DNA of 64,000 bases from Apteryx mantelli. Taxonomy: Eukaryota > Chordata > Aves > Apterygiformes > Apterygidae. Location: the NCBI RefSeq assembly GCF_036417845.1, contig NC_089978.1, forward strand, positions 128,804,183-128,868,182, written 5' to 3'. The number at the start of each line of letters is the position of its first letter. The stretch's first letter is position 1. The translations under genes were made by a program, and so were the position numbers. Below the pieces are notes generated by a model. The model did no database searches, was not told where the DNA came from, and worked only from the letters and a program-made list of their open reading frames with translations. Below are positions 11,897-24,862 of this stretch, piece after piece.

Positions 11897-14800
11897 GTGA
11901 GTGCTACTTCCGTACCACTGCGGGGTGCTGGGCCTCGGGAAGGACCTTTAGCTCTGTCCCTCTCCTTTCCCCCCACCAAAAGTAGAATAGCTTCTTCTGT
12001 GTCTTGGTGGGACAAGTACGCCGTAAGCTTTGCTTAATCACAGCAGACGCATCTGTATGGTTTGGCCAAGTAAGAAAAAGCCTTGCTCGTTTTTTTCAGC
12101 TTGATAGTGAAGGGCTGTTTAAGCAAGCTGTGTGCCTGCTTCATTTCCATGGTGGTTTACGTAGCTATTGCTGTATAAACATAGGTCATTTTCTTTTTGG
12201 ATAGTTTTCTGCTGCAAAGTTGTTGGTGCTTGTTTTCCTTTACAGAAGTGCCCCCTTTTTATACCAGTGACTTTGGAGTAAGTGGTTTTCAATTCATATG
12301 AAATTCAAACAAAGAAAAAAAACCTTAAAAAAACATAGCTGTCTGCTGCCATAAAGCCCCTCCACACAGATGCAACACAATGCTAAACTGTCAGGTTTGA
12401 TATTATCCCTGCAGTACAATTTAAAGTAAAAATGAAAATGTTATATTAATCTAAAGCAAAGGCTGCCTGTTTAAACAGGAAATGGAAAGTTTAAGTTTTC
12501 AGATCCATCTCCACTCCCCTCTCGGCAGGTATGTTCTCTGCTACGATGCCCCACTAGTAGTATGATTGGAAATACTCTTAATGGGAGATGTGGCTACATT
12601 CAGGCTGCTGTAAAGACTCAGACTTTTTCAAGGATTTCACAGCTGTGTTGGTTTGGCTGCCCACCATAGAAAAAGCAATTTCAGTTCTTGGTCAAGTTAT
12701 TAGCTGTGTACCTGAATATTGAAGCATACTTGCTAGGGCTGACCTTACAACTGTAGTGACACACTGTCAACTCAAAACCCAGCCAGCTTTCAAAGAATGA
12801 AACAGAAACATCAGACACTGCCTGGATGTCTGAATTCTTTTAAACTCATAGAGAAGGCACAGCCTTAAGAATTTCATTTGGACTCAGTTCCCCTTCAATC
12901 TTTTTCTCCCTTTTCAGGAATAGCTCTGCATTATAATTACAGTTCCTTGATCCTCAGGGACAACTCCAAAAGAGAAACACTCTTTTTTCTTCTGGGTAGG
13001 ATACAGTTATCTTACACTAGCCTCAGCTGTGTTCAGCCAGCAGCCAACAGAGACCAGCTGTTCTGTCTAAGAGGTCTGTGAAAGATAACTAAGAAATGCA
13101 AACTTCTTGTCAGGAGGCTTAAATATCTGCAAAGAAGGTTTTGTTTCCATTGGAATATTTTCGAGGTCTGCAAACTGAAACAGGTTGAAAAAGCATGTTT
13201 TTACTTGAAATCCAGAGCAATTCGCCAATTCCAGTGGATTTCCCCTGGGATTGCTGAAAGCTGAGCCTGCCTTTAACGCTAAAGTGCCCACTGTTTACAC
13301 AAGAGAAATAGGTCTTCTCTTTATTTTCTAGTAACACAGGTGTCATGTGTTTTTAGCACAAAATCAGAACATTCAAGCACTGTTTAGAGGAGGGAAGCTG
13401 CTACTTTTTCAGGAATGTGCGTTTAATCCCCAAGGAATGCCCTGAGAAATATAAGGAGGCTGTGTGAAACACCAAGACAGAAGCATAAGGCTCTGATCCC
13501 TTCAGAGTTTGCTGCTGCCAGTTGCCAGTCTGAAAATGATACAGGAAAGTGCTCGTTTCTGCTTTGGGCTTGGGCTGCAGTTCCACGTTTAGCAGACAAA
13601 ACACTCCTGGCTTGTCATTAATGGGGATAGACCCTCATTTCTTCAGCAGGTTTTTGGATCAAGCCCAGAGAGAAAGCCAGAGCACAAGATGAGGGGAGAG
13701 GCCCAAGCAAAAGGGATTAGAAGGCTAGGTTTTGAAAGGAAAGCAACTGTTTTAATGATAGTATTGAGTCCTTGGGTGGTTTAGGGATTAATTAGTCCAT
13801 GTTTGCACAGCACTTTGAGGAGGTCAAGTGTGCTGAATTAGCAGGGGGCAGGTGGCAAGGCAACTTCACTGAAGGGTTCCTAGCTCTGTAACGTGATCTC
13901 CCTCTTTATCCAAGTGTGCTGAAAAGTCCATCTGTTTACTCAGACTTCTTTTGGCATGGGAGGATGGGGTGAATGTGATTTGGTGGAGATGGATGGAAAG
14001 AATGGATCAGTTAGGCAGTCAGTCTGGGGGGTTTAATACTGCAGGTGAGTAGCTCATCTTTAATGAGGACTGTCTGTGATGCATGTTAGAGCAATGGAAA
14101 GTGCACTTGGTACCTCACGATAAATCCATGCAATAAATACTACTATCTGTTGCTATCATTATCATGATAAGCATCAAAGTTTGTAGCTGAGCTTCAAAGT
14201 GGTTTGATAATTAGAGTCAGGGTGCTCTTAGTTTCTGTAACAGTTACTGCAACTTAGAGTCTGTGGTTTATAAAAAAGTTGCAAGTTAATGTTTGAAATC
14301 ACAATATCGTTTGAAAGACTTGTAACTCAAAGACCTCCAAATCAGTTTAAGTGGCTATCTGCACTCTTCAGCTGACACAATACTTTTTTCAAATCAATGT
14401 AGCCAAGCTAATGCTACAACTTTAATGGAGAGTAATGATGGAAGCAGATGTAAATGTTCCCAGCACTTCAGAATACTCAAGAGGATTCCAATATGCATAT
14501 ATCTTAGCTAATTCAGGCACTCTATTCTTCACCAAGATACACCTTACAGCCTTGGGGACTTGTAGCTGTTCCTACATCCAAAATGATAGTCCGGTCAGCT
14601 CTTTACTATCCAGAGAAGGGGTTAAAATATCCTGAATAGCACAGAAAACTTGGAAAATATAAGAAGTCTTGGGAAACATAGACACCTGATTTGCTCCGTA
14701 GAGTCCCTGTTAGATCATGTTGTGCACTGGTCCTTTGCTGCTTCCTACCCCACTTGGAACTGCAGTTTAGCTAATAAGTCTTCCCAGCTTTGGGAACTCT

Positions 14801-17800
14801 GGGATGCAGTGAACCCCAGCTGGTTCTGCATGGAGCTGGCTTAGGCCCCAGCAAAACTTACCAGCTCAGGTTCTGTGATGTGCAAAACTGGCCACACTAT
14901 TTCCAGATGCAAGGTAGCCCCAGATGCAATAGAGCTGCAATCATACACTAGTGCACCAGAGCTGATACGCCTTGCTTGAATTGAGCTGCCTGTGCATGGA
15001 GCCTGCTTGGGTATTTCTGCATCTGCTTCCATGTTAGCCCAGCCCTCAGATAAGTCACCTGCAAAGTCCCTTTTGCAGGGTGACTGTAATGGTTCATTAG
15101 ACTGTCAAGGCTGCACCAAAACAACCAGTCAAGACCAATATCTCCCTTTAAGGAATTCAAGAAAATCAGCATGAGGCATTCTTTAAACTGCTGTTTAATC
15201 TTTGTGTCATGCTATGTCCTCTCTTTGCAGTTTGGAATGGTGCTCTGGGAAAATCCCATTCATTGCACACCCGAGGAATCATTGAATTGGCGGCAGCCAT
15301 ATCGTGTGGCACGGGACGGTCTCCTTTAGCATATGTTGTCTATGGATGCTACTGTGGCCTAGGAGGACAAGGCTGGCCAAAAGATAAAACAGACTGGTAA
15401 GAGGAACCTCAGCTATATGCCCCAGAACAGCTCAGATCTCTCCATTCTTCCCCCTTTGTGCTCCTGTGACACCATTGCCTTGTCATTGCCCAGGGGAGAG
15501 GGAACTTAGTCTCTATAAACAGCATTGGGCAATTGTGAGTGAGGACCCATCTATCACCTGGGCTTTGAAAGAGTATTTAGCCACCTTCTGGGTGAGAGCA
15601 GAGTTCTTTGGGACCTGGCACTATGAGGGGTGGAGAACAAAGGAAGAACCAGGATATGACTTCATGAAATAGCGGCATCTTTATTCATTAGAGAGCTAGC
15701 CCTGCCTGAAAAGAGAGAACTGACCAAGATTTTTGCAGGGTCATTTCACCCTGGTCCTGAAAATGGCAGTGATGGAAATATTCTTTATCCTCTGGAAGAA
15801 ATCCAAATCATTGCCAGGAGTAATCAAACCTATTGCCTTCATTGCCTGTTAGTTCACATTAAACCAAGCAAGAACAACAGGGTAGAGCATGGTGTTATTT
15901 CCCCTTTTCTCTATTAGTAGGGAAGATTCTGTGCTTTTTATTTCCAAGACTAAAAGCAATGAGTCTATGAGGTGTTCATTGCAAGGTTTCTGTCTTATAC
16001 TTTGTGATTAGCATACATGTGAATTTTAGCATTATGGACTCTTGTGCGCTCTGAGCCCTTTGCTTACAATCTTGTCTGATTTTAAACCTCAAAGACAGAA
16101 CACACAAGTCTCTCTGTTTATCTACAATCAACAGGAAAGGTGTCGCTGATAAATAAGTAAGTACTGTTTTTGTCAGGAGTGAAGGCAGCATGTAGTTCCC
16201 TGGCAAGGAACCTGGCTGAACTTTTCTAGAATATCCAGCTGTTGGAGACATTTCATATTTCTACAAAATCAAACTTGTCCTGCCAATTCTGCAGTCAAAA
16301 AAGTGAAAAAAGGAAGAGAAGATGCTAAGGTTAGAGGTCAACTCCTCTGTGGCTATAAAAGAGCAAATGTCCCTTAAAGCTAGTGGAGCTGTCTTCGTTA
16401 ATGCAGTGAGAAGTTTCACTCCCGAAGGCTTCCCTTAATGTCCGTGGTTTATATGAGCATTCCATCTATAAAACAGTCAATACAGGACTTACAGATAATG
16501 AATAAATGACTACAAAGTGTCATAGATTTCTGGTCCAGGGATTTTTTTTTAATTTTCAGTAATATCTCCTGATCTGCTTACAGCCATCTACAACTGTGTC
16601 TGTAAATGTGTTTATAATTTTTGTTAGCCATTTACTAACTCTTACAATCAGACCTTTAGAGTAAAACATGACTTCACTAATTTGGAGTGCTTCTTTTACT
16701 GAAGGCCTGAGTTGAGTCACCTAGAAGCTATTTTTCGGAGACGTTGAGTGACCCTAAGTTTAGGTGCCTCTGGGAGATGACAGTGCTTAGCACTCCTGGA
16801 AAACGGACAGAGAGAGTAAAATGTTCACTTGTTCACCAGTGGGTGTTTTTACTGCTGTTTGATTTCAACGGGATGTGGATTTTATCTTAATGGCAGAAAA
16901 TAAGGACTCTGCAACTGGAAATGCCTCAAAACACCAGTTTGTAAAAAGGAAGCTTGATCCTTTAAGTGCATTCACTATTGTTCCTTAGCTGCAGCGCTTG
17001 GTATGGAAAAAAAAAAAAGATTTTTAGTTAGATTCTTAGCTAGGAAGAATCAGCAATGCCCCACTAGATCTAGCCCTAAAAATTTCCATTTTATGTTTGC
17101 TAGAGGAATATTCTGATATCTGTTACTGAGAACTACTGCAAAAATCAGCGTGGTTGAGTATCCCACACCAATTACAATGGCCACATTACTTTCCATATTT
17201 TCCATTCTAAAAAAGAAAGAAGTGGAATGGTAAAACTACTGGCCTTGAGTAACAAACACTGTTCAAAATGACTCACTGCCTTGACACTTCTACATTTGTT
17301 ACTGAGCCCCTTACAAAAGGAGTAATTTTCTTGTGAGTAATTCAGTCAATCTGTCTAGACAGGGCTAGAGTGCTTCTAAGCACTTTTTTTTGTGGAAAAA
17401 AAAAGCCATCGAGTGGGTAATCCTTTTATAAAGTTTATTCCACATACTGACTTTGATATGCCTCCACATTTCCGTGTGGGATTTTGCAGAAGTATGGGAA
17501 CCCTCATTAATGTGAAGCAAAACTGTAGAAGGCTCGAACAGAAATTCTTAAGTAGGACCCGGTACTGGAACGGGCTGACTGCACAGATCATCCATGTTGT
17601 AAAACAGGACCTGAAGGTGCTCAGTATCTCCCTGGAAATACTGAACGCCCTGAAAAGCAGGGTGGCATATATGGCTCATCTAAGTCATGGCAAACACATA
17701 GGGAAGAGCAAGATTTTCCTCACTTGCTGAGTTAAAGCCAAACAAAAGGACACACAGTGGTGACAGTGCTGTTAATATGACAAACAGAACATGATAAATT

Positions 17801-20800
17801 CTTGCCTCAATAGTATTTGCTCATTGCAGTGTTCTGGGTAGCTGATCTCTGCTGGCCAGCCAGAGCTGTCTGTAGCCATAAGAGCTGTCTTGTAGCACAG
17901 ATGTGATTAATATGTTGTTTATTAACTAGATGACACGGTTGTATTTGTTTTTTCATACTTGTTGACCAGTGCTCAGCCAGACTGTCGGCCAATACTGTTT
18001 GAATTGGTCTAACTAAACATTACCAGGTTATTAAAAGCTTAATGCTACATTCTGCCTTAGGTGCAGGAAAGGGCATTTCCAGACAGGACGTGACCATCTG
18101 AGGATGGCAAAGGACAATAGGTTTCCTCACTCTTCAGTCCAAAGCAACTCCTTAAGAGCATCTAAAAGAGATGTTTGCAAAATGTGGACCAAAGTCTTTT
18201 TGCTTTATGCTGGTGTAAGCTAGGTGTCATTCTGCTGCAGTTGGGGAAATCATCAGGAGGAAATGGTGTAAGTGGCAGCAGAATTGTTCCCCAAAGCCTG
18301 CAGTCCTCCAGAATTTATGCAATCCCCCTGGTTTTGCAAAGCCAGCAAAGCAGCAGCTAGTTCTCACAGCTAGCTGGCACACCTCTTTAGTCCTCACTTA
18401 GTTGTCTTTGCCTGATTCACAGCCCATTTTTTGTCTCCTCCAGGATCTCTTCTCACTTCTTTTTCTACCTCTTTTTCTGTTCCCTCCCTCTGCCTCTCCT
18501 TGAAGAGCAGCTCCATTCCCTTGGCCCATAGGCTTTTAAGTCCTCCCTTTGTCTGCCTACTTTTGTATCATTCCTCCCACCCACACTGCTTCCTCACTGA
18601 CACCAGCTTCATTCATTTGACTACTGATTCACTCCTCAGACCTAACAAATCCAATGATTTCTGCACCTGACACTCCCCTTCAGCTCAGCCTGATTTGTGG
18701 CACCCACCTTGGCCTCTTATGCTCTGTGTCCCACATGCTAGACACAGATGATTGGCCTGCCATGTGATCTACCACCCTGATGATGGCTGGGGCTGTGCTG
18801 CAGCTGCAGATATTAGCCAGGGCACCCAGGGCTACAGCAACACCACCAGAAGACACATCCACTAGTTGTAGCTTAGTGCTGCAGTCCATCCCTGTCATAT
18901 CATTGACACATTGCATAGGGATTCCTATGTTAGAGAAAGCCGAGACTTTCAGACTTTTCACAAGGCTGCAAATTCTACTCTCCTTTGGCCTTTCACTTCA
19001 AACCTCTTCAGGATAAGCTGCAGCAGTGAGGTGTTACCAGACTAATGAAGATCTAACCCACAGCCTGTTATTGCCATCATGAGCCCAAGAGAGTCGGTTC
19101 CATGGGCCAAGTGAGCTCTTCTGCTCAGCCATTAGCAATTGCTGTAACTACTTGTGGGAAAACTTCTAAATACATATATCCCTTAGGGCTTATTCCCATT
19201 CTAAAGTCCTTCGAGGGGGTGGCAAGGAAGCAGATGTTAGTCTGCTACTGTTAAATTACTTTTCTAGATTTCAGAGTGCAGTGAATAGTCTGGTCGTAAT
19301 CACACTGGTTTCATATTTGCAAGATGAGAAAAAAAATGGCATATATTTTGAAGACTAATCTGAGGGATAAAATTGCTACTTTAACTACTAAATTAGGAGT
19401 TCAGTCAGTAGGGAAAGCATACTGGACTACATTCAGCATGTCTGTAATTGCAGGGGATACGTGAAGGCTGAATTTGATCTGATTGGCCTGATTCTCCTAT
19501 CTCTCTCACATGATTTACCTGATCTAGTTCAAGTGATTTTATTAGGGTTCATATCAGTGGGTGGAATTTCTTTTTTCCACTTCAAAAATCATTTTTTTCT
19601 GCGCTTTATAACCTCAGATGGCACACCAGCCCTCATATCCATGAACCAGTTTCTAAAAGGGCAAAATGCTCCTGCAGCCCAAGGTGATGAGGCTTATGGT
19701 GTTCCTGAGCTCTCAGATAAGTTAATGATAGCTTCAACTGGTGCCTGGAGAAGCCCCACTTCCTGCACAAGGAATCTTTATCCTTCTTGCAGGATTGTTC
19801 CATTTACCAGAGGGATATAATGGGGATATAAGAGTGCATCCCAGATGTTTTCATTGGCTTTTCAGATACACTGGCCCCAGCCTTGAAGATAACCATCACG
19901 AGCTTCAACTTGACTTGCTAAGCTGCTTTATGGCCTGTTCAGCAACTTCTTGGGGAGATTCATATCTAGGATTCAAGAACTTCTCTAAAAGCTGTCTGCT
20001 CTTTATTTCCCCCTAGTGTCAGCCTGTCTAAACTCCATAAAATTAGTAGAATGGTTCTTCTGTACTGTCCCTGTGATCTTCCAGAGACAGCTTCCGGAAA
20101 AGTAAAAGACCAGTCTTCTCTGGCTCCAGCCTTTGAAGAAGAAATGGAAGAAATCCAATTTTTGTGGAAAAAATTCAAATCATTGCCAGGAGTAATCAAA
20201 CCTGTTGCCTTCATTGCCTGTTAGTTCACATTAAACCAAGCAAGAACAACAGGGTAGAGCATGGTGTTATTTCCCATTTTCTTTATTAGTAGGGAAGATG
20301 CTGTTGTCCTTGTTGGAACAACCTTTGTTATCCAACAGAAAACTTCTGTAAAGGCTGGATTTTTTCTCAGTGTATTTTAATTCACTAAACTTCTAGAATG
20401 AAATATGAGTGGGATCAAGTTATTCTATAAATTCTGAAGTAATCAATAGCAGGAATTATCTCACTGAATAGTCTGTAATGCAGATATCAACAGCTGAGCT
20501 AGTCACCTGCAGCAGCCCCCTCTTTTGTCAATGGAAAGCAATCAGTACTTTTGAATGCAATATTTTTTTACTTATTTTAGACCTCTACATTATGATGATA
20601 TGAACTGTGCACCAGACATGCTTAATGGGAGTCTAGATCAATACCTTAGATGTAAGGATCTAAAGTTAATTGATATGAATCCCACCTTTGAGGCTGAAGA
20701 GTTTGTAGCCAGTCCCCAGAACTTGGATGGGCCAAAGAGCCTTGAATTGCATCTGACAGATCCACCTGAGCAGAAGAACTAAGCCTGCTTCTTACTGTAG

Positions 20801-23800
20801 AGGAAGGCAAAAACCATCATGACCCCAAATTTTGAAATGGGTTTAAGCCTAAGCCAGTGAGAGACATGTTCATGCATCTCATAGTAATGCTTTTACTCCC
20901 TTTCAGTGAGTAGGATTACCATGTTCTGTGGTAGGCCAATGTAACGGCTACACCGCATTTCTGAGGGCAAAATCTGGGGGGAAGAAATATGGTTTTCATG
21001 TGAGCAAATATGGTATTAATAAGTTCTTAAACTTTGTGAGCTTTTGGAGTGATGCCAGGACACTCAATTCATTAATAGACAATTTACTGACAGGCCAGGG
21101 CAAACAGCTGCGTGTGAATAGAGCATTCCTAGAGTTTGTGGAAACACCCCTGAGAAAAGCATGCAGAATGTGTGAGCCCATATTCTACCTTTTTGTCTCT
21201 CAAAGGTGCTGTCACAGGCATGACTGCTGCTATGACAAGGCAGAGAGGGAAGGCTGCAACCCCAAGGTACAGCGCTACCAGTGGGTGTGTGAGCAGAATG
21301 CTGTGCGGTGCGGTAAGGAAATTACTCCGCTTGCATTGGGTTCATTTCTTTCCCTCCTCCACAGGTTCACAGGCTGGCATAAGAGCTCTGTGTGCCAGAG
21401 AGGTAAATCTGTGCATGCTGAACTGGTTTTAAAACTTCTTTGGGCAACCTCCATTCTCCCTTGAGCTCTCTTTCCATTGCTTCCCTGGATTGCTAGACTT
21501 GCTGGCTCTAAGAGTCCCCAGCTGGAGCTGGGAGGAAGGCTGGAGCTCCAGCATCATCAGTTCCAGGTAACCTGCATCCTCCCCAAGCTGAATAGCATGG
21601 GTAAGGCCTTGGAGCCCACAAGATGTCTTAGTCTGGCAGGGATGCAAATGCCTCTCTGAAGGATCTCCCCCGGCATGGAGCATGCCTGTTCTTCATTGAT
21701 GCCTTCCTACAACTGTGGAATAGTCTGTGACAATTTCTGTAGATGTGGTGTTCCTGTGACAATTTTAGCACTGTTCACTCTTCTATTTACCATTATATAC
21801 TCCTGGAAAAGAATCCTGCTATTGTGTACATCTTTAATAAAACAGGTTAAACAGGGTGCTAGCCTGCAGCTCTGCCTCATGTGGGACTCCAGCCTAAACC
21901 TCTGGGGTTCCAGTGGGGATTTTGAAGCTTGCAGAACTGAATACTCCGGAGTGGCACAGACATGCAGCAAATGTAGGCTGTGCTTAGCTCTACAGCTGGT
22001 ACCCGAGCAAGAAGGTCTTCAGTTGCACAGTCACAGCCCATCAGTGGCATACACCAGTTTGTTTTGACATACACCAGGTGACTTGAATCCTAGAATTTGT
22101 CAATTCTATTTCTAAGTCTTCCAGAAGTCTCTGATGATAAAATCCATTGTAGAACAATTTGAAAGCTCAATAAGAATCATGTGAGAGAAAAACTTGTCCC
22201 ATCACATCATAACTACTTACCTGAACATTACAAGACTATTTCTACCTTGTTAGAAGATCATATTCTACTGGTGCAATCCTCAACCTCTCCAGCAGCTGAA
22301 AGTCTACCAGCAGATATGGGACATGGCTCAACATAGCTGCAGTTTCTCCTTTCTGAGAGCCAGAGAAGCCTATACTGCTCTGTATAGCCTATAATATAAA
22401 GAGTGCTGGCTAAGAAATATATTGCTTCAATTCATAACTGCACTTACTCTAGCTCTTACACATATTTCCACAGCTGACTAATATCTTCTGTTAGCTGTTT
22501 TGATATTTTAAAAAATCCTATTTCTTTTTGCTATGAAGGAACAATACTAGTTTCTACTAGACAGTAGATGTCAGATGTCAGGTGCATGAGATGTGCAGCA
22601 TATGTCCTATAAGAATGCACTGAGCAGAAGTTGTTCCAACCTGGCTAACAAGCATTAGTTAAACAAAATGTCATTAATTGCTTAACTGATGTCCAGGCAA
22701 GGCCTGAGGAGCATTCATCGACTGTTCTCCAGCAAGTACTCAGCAGGCTTCACTTCCTCTCACATCCCCCATGGAGAGAAACAAAAAAAACGTACTCTGA
22801 AGGCAAATCTACCCTAGGCCAGAGCACAGCAGGTTTTACTGAGGCATGAAGGTATAATGTCTGACCCCATTCAAACAAAAACAAAGAATTTAATTCCAAG
22901 ACATGTTTGCTGGGCCTAAAGGAATGATGTCCAGAAAAATTAGAAGCAGAACTGTTTGCACTGTCCATTCCATGTAAGAAGAAAAATATGCCTGTCACCT
23001 GGCACTGAATAAACACAGATATTTTCAGGGAAATGAAATAGAAACTCATTTTACCTGGGACAACTTCTCCCCATCTTTTGTTACTATTATGTGATTTTGT
23101 TTGTAGAATGAAAAAAATTGGTAACACCATATTTTTCACTCCAGATATGCCATCCACATGTAGGCCAATTCCATTCAATAAATATCTGGAATATAGAAAA
23201 AGCTGTAAGCTGTGGGACCTCGTCAAAGAAATCTTTCTGCTCTAACAGAAAAGACTGGCAAATCAGACTTGTATTCACATTAGACTGACAGTGGCTGGCA
23301 TGACACAAGGAGAAGTTAAGGAGCAGAGGGCAAGGAGGAAGTAAGGCATGACTGGCAGCTACAAAAAAACTGGACTTAGTGTTGACTCCTCATCAGTGGA
23401 ATCCAGGTTGGCCTCTTGAAATACTGTTTACTAGTTTACTTTTCAGAAAAGCTTAATAAATATGGATTCTGCTTACTTACCAGATGCAAGGTGATCCAGC
23501 AAAGTCCAGTGAAATCTGGAAAGATTCTTACTCACTGCAGTTGGTTTTGGAGCAAAGCCTATGTGCACTGGCATGAAGTCATACATTAAACTATGCCTAG
23601 TGAAGGGTTTGGAAGATGTTAGCTAATCTATAGTAGCAGCATCAAATAAACAAGGCACTTTGCCTTTAAAGATTATAAATATATCATTTATATATAATTA
23701 CAGATAGGTATATAAATAAATATAAATAAATATAAATATATTAACGTATATCATGATATATAAATACAGCCTAATGGCCATATTTAGGCCATCTACAGGT

Positions 23801-24809
23801 GAGATGGGATTCATTAATCCAAAATCGGATATTTGTAATGTAGCCATCTGAGCTAGTTGCTTTGATGTTCCTTATGGTTCTTACATATTCATGTAGTCAT
23901 ATAGTTAGCTATATATGACATATATAGTTCTTTATATATTATTTTGATCAGCTGCTGTAGTTTTGCTGACTCATAAAAATCAGGTGTCTGACCCTACTGA
24001 GGAGTTCCTTGGCTCCTCTGCCTTGAAGAGAGAGGCATAAGCACTTCTAAGAGCAATTTGTAGAGCATGAATGAAGGTTGCCCGCTGGTGCTTCTATGCC
24101 CTCAGATTTCCAGATGTCACATCCTCTCCCAAGAATGGTCCTTGTGAGATACTCTTCCTTTCAAAGCAGCATTCTTCTTTTGAAATTGGTCTGATTTGCA
24201 GAGGTAGGGTAAAAACGGAAGTTGGCTGACTTCAGGAAAGCTCCAGCTAAGCTAAAATAGTTTTCTTTTTTAGGTTTGGTCACTGAGCCCCTTGCTCACA
24301 CAGCTCTAGAAGTAGGCAGTGCTCTATACTGAGAAGATTTTATAAGCATTGCTGATTTACAGTTAGCTGCTACTTTCTGATGCTCTTGGTCACAGTTAAG
24401 ACTAGACCCACAGACAGAGAGAGGACAGGGAGGATCAGATCTATGCACAAGATTACATGTTGGTCCTTCTCTCTTCCTGTTCACACAGTGTGTGATTTTC
24501 TGCTAAGTCATTTGCTCTTGCCTCCTTCACCTCCTCCTAGAGCCTGTGTTCCCTAATAACTGCTTTATTTGTTTACTCTTAAAACTGTCTCTCTCTTTAG
24601 TCCAGTATAGAATCTCTCATCCTCTGTTCACATTTTCTTTTACAGATAACCTGACAGACCGATGTGAAAAAATGGTGTGTCTGTGTGACCAAGAAGCAGC
24701 CAAGTGCTGGGGAGCAGCCCCTTACAACCCGCACTTCGTCTTCTGGCCAGACTTTTTATGTGGACAGACTCATCCCACCTGTCATTTTGGATATGGAGGA
24801 CCAGAATAG
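11854..24809 (+). CDS. PLA2G10: Secreted phospholipase A2, group X-like (four coding exons, complete)
   Basis: Calcium-dependent secreted enzyme that hydrolyses the sn-2 acyl ester of phospholipids. Joining 11854-11896, 15231-15396, 21206-21312 and 24646-24809 gives 480 nt, 159 residues plus stop, with all junctions GT-AG and phase-consistent (1, 2, 1). Residues 1-14 form a leucine-rich signal peptide core. A propeptide ends in T28-R29, and the mature chain starts GIIELAAA, which is the group X layout. The calcium loop is Y52-GCYCGLGG, the active site is C71-CHRHDCC with H75 and D76, and the supporting Asp is D120 in CLCDQE. The mature part has 16 Cys (eight disulphides) and a short C-terminal extension with C151, as in group X. 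N107-L-T is a possible glycosylation site. Family and activity are near certain. Orthology to PLA2G10 rather than an avian paralogue is inferred, because the neighbouring gene is not the human one. Confidence 0.93.
11897..15230 (+). other. sPLA2 intron 1
   Basis: 3.3 kb bounded by gtgagt and ttgcag. I see no second exon, RNA gene or recognisable transposable element in it. Confidence 0.7.
15231..15396 (+). CDS. PLA2G10: sPLA2 exon 2 (propeptide, N-terminal helix, calcium loop)
   Basis: The acceptor is a pyrimidine tract plus ctctttgcag, and the donor is gtaaga at 15397. It encodes the end of the signal, the propeptide ending SLHTR, the GIIELA helix and the YGCYCGLGG calcium-binding loop, and it ends inside the Trp codon before the active-site CC. 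Confidence 0.95.
15794..15932 (+). repeat. Direct duplication inside sPLA2 intron 2, copy 1
   Basis: About 130 bp nearly identical to 20,146-20,303. The shared block runs from AATCATTGCCAGGAGTAATC to the GGAAGAT word. The copies lie 4.35 kb apart in the same orientation. No TE terminus or target duplication is visible, so it is either a local segmental duplication or two copies of an unrecognised repeat. Confidence 0.85.
20146..20303 (+). repeat. Direct duplication inside sPLA2 intron 2, copy 2
   Basis: Pairs with 15,794-15,932. This copy has about 20 extra bases near its left end (after GGAAGAAATCCAA) and only a few substitutions over the remaining 128 bp. Confidence 0.85.
20580..20782 (+). 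other. Exon-like open frame in sPLA2 intron 2
   Basis: A pyrimidine tract and cttattttag precede an open frame of about 67 codons that ends in TAA. The composition is protein-like (acidic, with LDQYLRCKDLK and PTFEAEEF segments), but I recognise no family. It could be a leftover terminal exon, an alternative exon or chance. No donor or partner exon was found. Confidence 0.25.
21206..21312 (+). CDS. PLA2G10: sPLA2 exon 3 (catalytic His-Asp)
   Basis: Begins after ctcaaag and ends before gtaagg. It encodes the CCHRHDCCY active-site helix and the following segment through NAVRC. The reading frame continues exactly from exon 2. Confidence 0.95.
21313..24645 (+). other. sPLA2 intron 3
   Basis: 3.3 kb with an AT-rich, TATAAA/ATAT-type simple-repeat patch near 23,670-23,765. 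No other gene or known element is seen. Confidence 0.7.
23670..23765. repeat. AT-rich simple repeat
   Basis: Degenerate runs of ATAAATAT and TATA units, including several ATATAAATA repeats, about 95 bp long. Confidence 0.75.
24646..24809 (+). CDS. PLA2G10: sPLA2 exon 4 (C-terminal part and stop)
   Basis: The acceptor is cattttcttttacag. It encodes the DNLTDRCEK segment, the CLCDQEAAKC helix with the third catalytic-network Asp, and the C-terminal extension ending GYGGPE, with a TAG stop at 24807-24809. Confidence 0.95.
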
Positions 24810-24856
24810 TCTTTCTAGGACCTTCTTTTCTAACCCTTTTAATTAGAAGACATTGG

Positions 24857-24862
24857 AATAAA
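24857..24862 (+). terminator. Polyadenylation signal of the sPLA2 gene
   Basis: AATAAA lies 48 bp after the stop codon, so the 3'UTR is probably only about 70 nt. Confidence 0.7.

Larger units (their letters stand above)
15397..21205 (+). other. sPLA2 intron 2
   Basis: 5.8 kb. It holds a direct duplication (15,794-15,932 and 20,146-20,303) and an exon-like ORF at 20,580-20,782, both listed separately. The 113-codon ORF at 17,392-17,730 resembles nothing I know. Confidence 0.7.

Noticed and set aside
17392-17730. 113-codon plus-strand ORF in sPLA2 intron 2
   Set aside because: No recognisable motif, no acceptor or donor in phase with neighbouring exons, preceded by a homopolymer. Too weak to call a gene.
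22750-23226. 158-codon minus-strand ORF in sPLA2 intron 3
   Set aside because: Antisense to an intron, with irregular composition and no domain features. Probably chance.
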